DNA of 64,000 bases from positions 1-64,000 of the forward strand of contig DATIXG010000048.1 of NCBI GenBank assembly GCA_035518815.1, given 5' to 3'. This stretch comes from AG25 sp035518815 (lineage in GTDB: Bacteria > Gemmatimonadota > Gemmatimonadetes > Gemmatimonadales > GWC2-71-9). Position 1 is the first letter of the stretch. Each line of letters opens with the position of its first letter. Below are positions 57,683-64,000 of this stretch, one piece after another. A program made the translations under genes and the position numbers. A model generated the notes under the pieces. That model saw only the letters and a program-made list of their open reading frames with translations, ran no database searches and was not told where the DNA came from.

Positions 57683-60169
57683 ATGGGACGCGCTGCAACC
57701 CCGCTCGTGCTCAAATTCGGCGGTACCTCCGTCGAGGACGCCGCTGCATTCGAACGTGTCACCGCGCTTGTACGCGCGCGCGCGGGTACGCACCCCGTGG
57801 TCGTCGTTGTCTCCGCGCTGGCCAAGGTGACCGACGCGCTGTTGCGGAGCTTCGAGACGGGCAACACCGAGTCCATCGCTCCGAACATCGAGCGGCACCA
57901 GGCCATCGCCGAGCGCCTGCTCGGCCCCGAGCAGCGGGCCGGCATTGCGCGCGAGCTTGCCCTCGTAGTGAAGGATGTTGCCCGCTTGATCGAGCAGGCG
58001 CGCCGGGAGCCCGCTCTCGCCCCCCAGCTGCGCGACGAGGTGGTGTCATACGGCGAGCGACTGTCGGCCTCGCTTCTGGCACAGGTGCTGTCGGCCGCGG
58101 GAGTCTCGGCACGGCTCGTAGATGCCCGCCGCTGTCTCATCACCGACCGGGCCTTCGGGCGCGCCACACCGGACGTGCACGAGACCGAGCGCCGCATCCG
58201 GGCTGAAGTCGAGCCAGTCCTCGCGGCTGGGGAGGTTGCCGTCCTCGGTGGGTTCATCGCCGCGACTCCCGAAGGGATCACGACGACGCTCGGTCGAGGC
58301 GGGTCCGACTACACGGCGGCCATTGTGGGCGCAGCGCTCGGCGCCGGCGAGATCCAGATCTGGACCGACGTCCCGGGGGTACTGACGGCCGACCCACGCC
58401 TCGTGCGCGGCGCGCATACGATTCCGCAGCTCTCCTACGCCGAGGCATCGGAGCTCGCCTACTTCGGCGCCAAGGTGCTTCATCCCAAGACGATCCAGCC
58501 GGCGCTCGAGCGCCGCATCCCGGTGCGGATCGTGAATTCGCGAGCGCCCGACGACCCCGGCACCGTCGTCACGGACGAGGCGGACCTGTGGCCGGGCGCG
58601 GTCAAGTCGATCGCGCACAAGACCGGGATTACGGTCCTGCAGATCACGTCCGCGCGCATGCTCGGCGCGTACGGCTTCCTGCGCGCCTTGTTCGAGGTCT
58701 TCGACCGCCACAAAGTGCCGGTCGACGTCGTTACGACGTCTGAGGTCAGTCTTTCCCTCACCGTGGAGGAAAGCGCTGCGCTCGGCCCCGTGGTGCGGGA
58801 GCTCGAGACGCTGGGCGAGGTCCGGGTGGAGCGGCGGAAGGCGATCATCTGCGTGGTCGGGGAGGGCCTGCGGACCACACCCGGGATTGCGGCGCGGGTG
58901 TTCGAAACGATCCGCGACATCAACGTTTCCCTGATCTCCCAGGGTGCGTCGCGCGTGAATCTGACGTTCGTCGTGGACGAGGATCAGGCGCGGGATACCG
59001 TGGCGCGGCTGCATGCCGCGCTGTTGGAAGCCCCGGGACCACGCCCCGGGACCAACCCCCGGCGTCGCGCTGCGGCCAGTGGCTCCGACGGCGGCGACTG
59101 GGGCGGGGGGCCCCTCGAGCTCGCGCGCGAGTTGGTAGCCATCCCATCCGTGTCCGGTGAAGAGCAGACGGTGGCGCAGTTTCTGGGATCCCATCTGGTG
59201 GACCTGGGCTACGACGTCGAGGTCCTGGACGAGGTACCCGGTCGCCCGAGCTTGCTCGCTACGACGGGTGCACCTCCCCGTGTCGTCTTCTGTACGCACC
59301 TCGACACGGTTCCGCCGCACTTCGATCTCTCCGAGGACGACACATACCTCTATGGGCGCGGTGCCTGTGACGCGAAAGGGATTCTCGCCGCACAGGTGGC
59401 CGCGGCGGAGCGCCTCCGGGCGCAGGGCATGGACGAGATCGGCCTCCTCTTTGTCGTGGACGAAGAGAAAGGGAGTCTCGGCGCCAAGGCCGCGAACCTC
59501 CATCCGACGGCCAGCGAGTGCCGCTGGCTGATCGTGGGTGAGCCGACGGAGAACCAGCTCGCGGTGGCTTGCAAGGGATCGTTGCGTGTGCAGCTGCGCG
59601 CGCACGGTACCCCGGGCCATTCGGCCTACCCTGAGCGGGGCCGCTCCGCGATTCACGACCTGCTCGATGTTCTGGAGGATGTCCGCGCGATCGCCTGGCC
59701 GCGCGACGCGTATCTGGGGGATACGACCTGCAACATCGGCGTCATCGGCGGAGGGGCGGGAGCCAACGTGATCGCGCCCGATGCGCGGGCCGAGCTGCAG
59801 GTGCGTCTCGTGACCGACCAGGGTCCCGTGCGGGAGCTCCTCGAGCGAGCCGTGCGGGGCCGGGCCCAGGTCGAGTACATGAGCTGCACGCCGCTCATGC
59901 GCCTCACCGCCGTGCCCGGCTTCGACCAATGTGTGGTGGGCTTCACCACCGACGCTCCGCATCTCTCGAGCTGGGGAAAACCGCTCTTGATCGGGCCGGG
60001 GTCGATTCACGACGCCCACACCGCGCGCGAGCGCATCTCGAAGGCCGAGCTCGAGCGCGGAGTGGAGCTGTACGTGCGGTTGGCGCGTCAGCTTGCTTCA
60101 CCCGCTGACCCCCTCTCCCTTTCGGGAGAGGGGGAACGAGGGCCGGGCATCGGGGTGTCCCGCCCATGA
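57683..60169 (+). CDS. Fused aspartokinase and DapE-type (M20) deacylase
   Basis: 828 residues. Residues about 5-455: aspartate kinase, with LKFGGTSVEDAAAF, the TTLGRGGSDYTAA motif and two ACT domains (ITVLQITSARMLGAYGFL, IICVVGEGLRTTPG) expected to bind a feedback amino acid. Residues about 475-805: M20 metallopeptidase with CTHLDTVPPHFD, GRGACDAKG, VDEEKGS, GEPTENQL and the final GPGSIHDAH. dapD lies in the same operon, so succinyl-DAP desuccinylase is likely, though the GRGACDAKG form also fits ArgE/LysK relatives. The fusion joins the first and a late step of one pathway. Confidence 0.88.
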   Translation: MGRAATPLVLKFGGTSVEDAAAFERVTALVRARAGTHPVVVVVSALAKVTDALLRSFETGNTESIAPNIERHQAIAERLLGPEQRAGIARELALVVKDVARLIEQARREPALAPQLRDEVVSYGERLSASLLAQVLSAAGVSARLVDARRCLITDRAFGRATPDVHETERRIRAEVEPVLAAGEVAVLGGFIAATPEGITTTLGRGGSDYTAAIVGAALGAGEIQIWTDVPGVLTADPRLVRGAHTIPQLSYAEASELAYFGAKVLHPKTIQPALERRIPVRIVNSRAPDDPGTVVTDEADLWPGAVKSIAHKTGITVLQITSARMLGAYGFLRALFEVFDRHKVPVDVVTTSEVSLSLTVEESAALGPVVRELETLGEVRVERRKAIICVVGEGLRTTPGIAARVFETIRDINVSLISQGASRVNLTFVVDEDQARDTVARLHAALLEAPGPRPGTNPRRRAAASGSDGGDWGGGPLELARELVAIPSVSGEEQTVAQFLGSHLVDLGYDVEVLDEVPGRPSLLATTGAPPRVVFCTHLDTVPPHFDLSEDDTYLYGRGACDAKGILAAQVAAAERLRAQGMDEIGLLFVVDEEKGSLGAKAANLHPTASECRWLIVGEPTENQLAVACKGSLRVQLRAHGTPGHSAYPERGRSAIHDLLDVLEDVRAIAWPRDAYLGDTTCNIGVIGGGAGANVIAPDARAELQVRLVTDQGPVRELLERAVRGRAQVEYMSCTPLMRLTAVPGFDQCVVGFTTDAPHLSSWGKPLLIGPGSIHDAHTARERISKAELERGVELYVRLARQLASPADPLSLSGEGERGPGIGVSRP
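60109..60134 (+). repeat. CCCCCTCTCCC palindrome inside the fusion gene tail
   Basis: CCCCCTCTCCC (60109-60119) pairs with GGGAGAGGGGG (60124-60134), loop TTTC. It encodes part of the unconserved C-terminal tail of the fusion protein and lies 32 bases before the dapB start. Confidence 0.7.
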
Positions 60170-60885
60170 AACTCGCGTTTCTCGGCAGTGGCCGTATGGG
60201 CAGCGCGGTGATCGCGCGAGCGCGCACCGACGGTCACACCGTGGGCGCCGTACTGGACATCGCCGACGCCGGCCTGCGCACCGAGCAGCTCGCTTCCCGC
60301 CTGCGCGGGCACGACGCCGCGATCGATTTCTCCGCGCCGGACGCCGTGCTCGACCATGTCGCGGCCTGCGCGCGTGCGGGCGTGCCCCTGGTCGAGGGCA
60401 CCACGGGGTGGCAGGATCACGAGGCGAACGCGCGTCGCATCGTGGAGAGCGAGAAGGGGGCGATGGTGTACGGCGCCAATTTCTCGATCGGTGTGCAGCT
60501 GTTCTATCGCCTGGTGGACCGGGCGGGGGAGCTATTCCGCGGCCTTCCCGCGTACGACTCCTTTATAGAGGAAGCGCATCACGCCGCGAAGAAAGACGCG
60601 CCTTCGGGCACCGCGCGCGAGCTCGGCGCCATCCTGGCGCGCCGCCTGGGACACGAGCCCCCGGTGGCGAGCACGCGGGCCGGCCAGATTCCAGGCGAGC
60701 ATCGCGTCGGCTTCGATTCAGCCGCCGACCAGGTGAGCCTGATCCACACGGCGCGCTCGCGCGACGGGTTCGCGGTGGGAGCGCTCGCGGCGGCGCGCTG
60801 GATAGCCGGGGCCGGCCGGCGAGGGATGTATGCCTTCGCCGAGGTGCTCGACGAGATTCTCGCGGCAGAAAGGAAGAAGCCATGA
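60166..60885 (+). CDS. dapB: 4-hydroxy-tetrahydrodipicolinate reductase
   Basis: NAD(P)H-dependent step after DapA in lysine synthesis. 239 residues: LAFLGSGRMGSAV nucleotide fold, VEGTTGWQDHE, NFSIGVQLFYRLVDRAG, and the substrate motif EEAHHAAKKDAPSGTARELG. It is overlapped by 4 bases at both ends (ATGA), with the fusion gene upstream and dapA downstream. Confidence 0.95.
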   Translation: MKLAFLGSGRMGSAVIARARTDGHTVGAVLDIADAGLRTEQLASRLRGHDAAIDFSAPDAVLDHVAACARAGVPLVEGTTGWQDHEANARRIVESEKGAMVYGANFSIGVQLFYRLVDRAGELFRGLPAYDSFIEEAHHAAKKDAPSGTARELGAILARRLGHEPPVASTRAGQIPGEHRVGFDSAADQVSLIHTARSRDGFAVGALAAARWIAGAGRRGMYAFAEVLDEILAAERKKP

Positions 60886-61805
60886 CCATGCGCGTGGACT
60901 GGCTGCGTGGGTGCGCCACGGCGCTCGTCACTCCGTTCGCAGAGGACGAGGGCGTCGACGAAGCCTGCATGCGGACCCTGGTGGAGCGCCAGATCGGGGG
61001 CGGCATCAAGCTGCTCGTCCCCTGCGGCACGACGGGCGAGGCGATGACGCTCGATCCGGAGGAGCACATGCGGGTCGTGCGCGTGACGGTGGAGGTCGCG
61101 CGCGGGCGGGCGCGGGTGATTGCGGGAATCGGGAGCAACTCGACCGCGGTGACCGTGGAGCGGGCGCGCGCCGCGCGGGCCACAGGCGCTGACGGCGTGC
61201 TCGTCGTCGCTCCCTACTACAACAAGCCGACGCAACCCGGCCTCATCGCTCACTTCGGCGCTGTCGCGGCGGCGGTCCCGGGCTTTCCGGTCGTGCTTTA
61301 CAATGTGCCCGGCCGGACGGCGTCGAACATCCAGGCGCCCACGGTGCTGACGCTCGCCCGGACGGTCGACAACATCGTCGGGGTGAAAGAGGCCTCGGGC
61401 GACCTCACGCAGATCATGGCGATCCTCCGCGAGCGACCGCGGGACTTCCGCGTGCTGTCGGGCGACGATGCGCAGACCCTGCCGCTCATCGCGCTCGGCG
61501 CGGAGGGGATAGTCGCGGTGGTGTCGAACGAGACGCCGGACTTGATGTCCCGGATGACCGAGCGCGCGCTCGAGGGCGACTGGGCGGGTGCGCGCGAGCT
61601 GCACTACCGCCTGCTGCCGCTCATGGAAGCGAATTTCATCGAGTCGAACCCCGGCCCCGTGAAAGCCGCGATGGCGCTCATGGGGTTGCTCGCGGAGCGC
61701 TTCCGCCTGCCACTCGTACCGGTACAGGACAAGACGCGCGAGCGGCTCCGCGAAGTCCTGAAGGCCCTGGGGGCGCTCGAGCGCCAGGCGCATGTCGCTG
61801 CGTGA
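60882..61805 (+). CDS. dapA: 4-hydroxy-tetrahydrodipicolinate synthase
   Basis: Schiff-base aldolase condensing pyruvate with aspartate semialdehyde. 307 residues: LLVPCGTTGEAMTLDPEEH, VLVVAPYYNKPTQPG, LYNVPGRTASN, and the catalytic Lys in IVGVKEASGDLTQ. Overlap with dapB is ATGA, with dapD 14 bases. It is the pathway branch point. Confidence 0.96.
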   Translation: MTMRVDWLRGCATALVTPFAEDEGVDEACMRTLVERQIGGGIKLLVPCGTTGEAMTLDPEEHMRVVRVTVEVARGRARVIAGIGSNSTAVTVERARAARATGADGVLVVAPYYNKPTQPGLIAHFGAVAAAVPGFPVVLYNVPGRTASNIQAPTVLTLARTVDNIVGVKEASGDLTQIMAILRERPRDFRVLSGDDAQTLPLIALGAEGIVAVVSNETPDLMSRMTERALEGDWAGARELHYRLLPLMEANFIESNPGPVKAAMALMGLLAERFRLPLVPVQDKTRERLREVLKALGALERQAHVAA

Positions 61806-62625
61806 GACGATCGAAGCGCTCGCCGCTTCGGGGCGCAGCTCCTTCACGGCCGCTGAGCGAAAGACTTTCGATGAGTTCCGTGGGCTCCTGGCCGGAGGCG
61901 AGATCCGGGCGGCGCGCCGCGACTCGGCCGGCGCGTGGCATGCGGAATCATGGGTCAAGCAGGGCATCCTGCTCGGGTTCCGCGCCGGAGTGCTGGTCGA
62001 TTTCTCCGTGGACCAGACGCTGCGCTTCTTCGACAAGGACACCTATCCCGTGCGCCCGACCACACTCGCCGACCGGGTGCGCATCGTGCCGGGGGGCTCG
62101 ACCATCCGCGATGGGGCCTACGTCGCGCCCGGGGTCGTGTGCATGCCGCCGATGTACGTGAACGTGGGCGCGTACGTGGACGAGGGTACCCTGATCGACA
62201 GTCACGCCCTCGTGGGTTCGTGCGCGCAGATCGGAAAGCGCGTGCACCTCTCGGCGGCGGCACAGATCGGCGGGGTGCTCGAGCCGATCGGCGCGGTGCC
62301 GGTGGTCATCGAGGACGAGGTGCTCGTGGGCGGCGGCTGCGGTGTGTATGAGGGGACCATCGTGCGTGAGCGGGCGGTGCTCGCGGCCGGCACGATTCTC
62401 ACGGGCTCGACGCCGCTGTACGATCTCGTGAACGAGCGCGTCTTGCGCCGTCCTTCGGGCGGGGTCCTCGAGGTCCCCGCGGGCGCCGTCGTGGTCCCGG
62501 GTGCGCGAGCGGCGAGCGGCGGCTTCGCGGCCGCCGAGCACCTCTCGCTGTACACCCCGGTGATCGTGAAATACCGGGACGCACGCACCGATGCGGCGAC
62601 GGCCCTCGAGCAGGCGCTGCGATGA
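61792..62625 (+). CDS. dapD: Tetrahydrodipicolinate N-succinyltransferase
   Basis: Commits the pathway to the succinylase branch. 277 residues, the usual length. A left-handed beta-helix of hexapeptide repeats (GAYVAPGVVCMPPMYVNVGAYVDEG, GSCAQIGKRVHLSAAAQIGGVLEP) follows the N-terminal helical domain. It starts inside the end of dapA and overlaps the aminotransferase by 4 bases. Confidence 0.95.
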   Translation: MSLRETIEALAASGRSSFTAAERKTFDEFRGLLAGGEIRAARRDSAGAWHAESWVKQGILLGFRAGVLVDFSVDQTLRFFDKDTYPVRPTTLADRVRIVPGGSTIRDGAYVAPGVVCMPPMYVNVGAYVDEGTLIDSHALVGSCAQIGKRVHLSAAAQIGGVLEPIGAVPVVIEDEVLVGGGCGVYEGTIVRERAVLAAGTILTGSTPLYDLVNERVLRRPSGGVLEVPAGAVVVPGARAASGGFAAAEHLSLYTPVIVKYRDARTDAATALEQALR

Positions 62626-63785
62626 GTCAGGCCTTCCGCCCGGCCCGCCGCCTCGTGGGGATCGAGAAGAGCGCCATCCGTCAGTTCTTCGACCGCGCTC
62701 CGGCGGGGAGCATCAACCTCGGGCTGGGTGAGCCAGATCTGCCGACCCCAGACGTCATCCGCCAGGCGGCGGTGCGCGCAATCCAGGGCGAGCAGAACGG
62801 CTACACGACCCATGCGGGCTTGCCGGCGCTGCGGGAGCGAGTGGCGAGCGAGTACCCGCACATGGCAGCCGGTGTCGATCGCGTGATCGTGACGGCGGGA
62901 TCGCAGGAGGCGCTCTACCTCGCCCTCACCACACTGGTAGATGAAGGCGACGAGGTGCTCGTTCCCGATCCCGGCTTCGTCGCCTATCCCACGATCGTGC
63001 GGATGGCCGGGGGGAAGCCCGTTTCCTACCGGCTGCCCGGCGCGCGGGACTTCGAGTTGGATATCGACGCTTTCCGGCGCCAGATTTCGCCGCGCACCAA
63101 AGTCGTGGTGTGCATCTCGCCGTCAAACCCGACGGGGCGCGTGCTCGCGCCCCGCGACCTCGAGGCGATGGCCGCCGCCCTGCGGGACAGCGGGGCAATC
63201 GTGGTGAGCGACGAGATCTATCGGGACCTCTATTTCGGCGCCGCCCGGCCGGGCTCGATCTCCGAGTATTATCCAGCCACGGTCGTGGTGGCCGGGTTGT
63301 CAAAGTCCCTGAGCATGACGGGCTGGCGGCTGGGGTGGCTCGTGGGGCCGGCGGATATCGTGAAGAGCGCGCTCGTGCTGCACGGTTACGTCACCACGTG
63401 CGCGTCGGCCGTTTCGCAGAAGGCCGCGCTCGCCGCGTGGACGCCGGAGGCCGAGACTGCACGGGAGGGCATGCGCCGGACGTTTCGCGAGCGGCGCGAT
63501 TCCCTCCTGTCGCTCCTCGGGGGCACGCTCGGCCTCAAGGCCGTTCCGCCCGACGGCGCGTTCTATACGATGGTGAACGTCGCGATCTATGGGTCCTCGC
63601 TCGCGGTGGCGGAGACGCTGCTCGGGCGGGGCGTGATCACGGTGCCCGGCGGGACGTTTGGCGCCGAGGGTGAGGGGTTCCTGCGTCTGTCGTTCTGCGC
63701 CGCGAGCGCGGCGCTCGAAGAAGGCGTGCGCCGCATGGGTCAGGCGCTCGCGCAGCTCAAGCCCCGCCAGGAGTTGCCGGTATGA
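62622..63785 (+). CDS. PLP-dependent aminotransferase, probable N-succinyl-DAP aminotransferase
   Basis: Fold-type I class I/II aminotransferase, 387 residues. LGLGEPDLPTPDVIRQAA, GLPALRERVA, VCISPSNPTGRVL, SDEIYRDLYF, and the PLP Lys in VAGLSKSLSMTGWRLGW. By context it should act after DapD (DapC step), but the family is close to aspartate aminotransferases, so the assignment rests on the neighbours. ATGA overlaps on both sides. Confidence 0.88.
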   Translation: MSQAFRPARRLVGIEKSAIRQFFDRAPAGSINLGLGEPDLPTPDVIRQAAVRAIQGEQNGYTTHAGLPALRERVASEYPHMAAGVDRVIVTAGSQEALYLALTTLVDEGDEVLVPDPGFVAYPTIVRMAGGKPVSYRLPGARDFELDIDAFRRQISPRTKVVVCISPSNPTGRVLAPRDLEAMAAALRDSGAIVVSDEIYRDLYFGAARPGSISEYYPATVVVAGLSKSLSMTGWRLGWLVGPADIVKSALVLHGYVTTCASAVSQKAALAAWTPEAETAREGMRRTFRERRDSLLSLLGGTLGLKAVPPDGAFYTMVNVAIYGSSLAVAETLLGRGVITVPGGTFGAEGEGFLRLSFCAASAALEEGVRRMGQALAQLKPRQELPV

Positions 63786-64000
63786 CGGAACGGATTCGGG
63801 TTGGCATTCTCGGCGCCACGGGGACGGTGGGGCAGCGCTTCGTGCAGCTGCTTCAGAACCACCCGCGGTTCGTCGTCACGGCGCTCGCCGCCTCCGATCG
63901 CTCGGTTGGCAAGACCTTCGGGGAGGCATGCACGTGGCGCCTGCCGGGCGACGTGCCCCGGGACGTGCGGGACATTCCCGTTCGCCCCCCCGAGCCGCCG
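63782..64000 (+). CDS. asd: Aspartate-semialdehyde dehydrogenase (3' truncated)
   Basis: Reduces aspartyl phosphate, the product of aspartokinase. Only the first 73 residues are in the window: RIRVGILGATGTVGQRFVQLLQNHP nucleotide fold, then ALAASDRSVGKTFGEACTWRLPGD, typical of the archaeal/fungal-type Asd. It overlaps the aminotransferase by 4 bases (ATGA), so it belongs to the operon. The catalytic Cys and His lie beyond the window. Confidence 0.93.
   Translation, partial: MTERIRVGILGATGTVGQRFVQLLQNHPRFVVTALAASDRSVGKTFGEACTWRLPGDVPRDVRDIPVRPPEPP

Overview
The window is a GC-rich bacterial chromosome segment. It has no rRNA, tRNA, CRISPR array, insertion sequence or integrase that I can see. 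The gene style suggests Gemmatimonadota or a close neighbour such as Acidobacteriota: a Ser/Thr kinase with a TolB-like domain and TPRs, a TPR-LuxR regulator, several outer-membrane barrels, DAP synthesis by the succinylase route, and the citramalate entry to isoleucine. That assignment is inference and no marker gene proves it. Promoters found upstream of several genes share the form TTGAC(A/G/T)-N16/17-TANNNT, as expected for a housekeeping sigma factor.

Layout. 1-8.2 kb: 5'-truncated MgtE, a three-BON-domain protein flanked by inverted heptamer repeats, and an RND efflux operon (adaptor, pump, outer-membrane lipoprotein) next to an ArsR-type regulator; matching palindromes lie in front of both. 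8.3-13.6 kb: two PDZ serine proteases overlapping a LuxR-type regulator, then a DUF3592 protein, a small YXWGXW lipoprotein, a cupin and a methyltransferase. 13.7-20.4 kb: TPR-LuxR regulator and large kinase, DUF1697 protein, HDAC-like deacetylase, Ogt. 20.5-31.1 kb: accessory stretch with a doubled TPR protein, a dockerin-like lipoprotein, a phage-repressor-like regulator, MATE pump, an internally duplicated PD-(D/E)XK Fe-S nuclease, a C39-like protein, an amino-acid ABC importer with binding protein fused to permease, and a DUF456 membrane protein.

31.3-46.2 kb: nadB-nadA-nadC, two outer-membrane barrels, a TonB-domain protein, an atypical kinase, panD, aldo/keto reductase, zinc ribbon, infA, an ABC-2 exporter, rpsU-cspA, queE-queC and divergent queF, and a duplicated membrane protein. 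46.2-52.8 kb: two different type I glutamine synthetases, a porin, and citramalate synthase. 52.8-57.4 kb: sulfate-assimilation operon cysH-cysG-sir. 57.5-64 kb: lysine/DAP operon, starting with an aspartokinase-DapE fusion and followed by dapB, dapA, dapD, an aminotransferase and asd (cut by the window end).

The most notable observations are two apparent ribosome-mediated attenuators. One precedes cysH: a 40-codon leader with four consecutive Cys codons, followed by mutually exclusive hairpins. The other precedes the citramalate synthase gene: a 26-codon leader with three Ile codons and the same kind of hairpin switch. Also notable are repeated GTGCA-N5-TGCAC palindromes shared by the glutamine synthetase promoter and the porin/citramalate synthase intergenic region, the doubled nuclease with one apparently dead half, and short tandem repeats at gene borders and inside two coding sequences.
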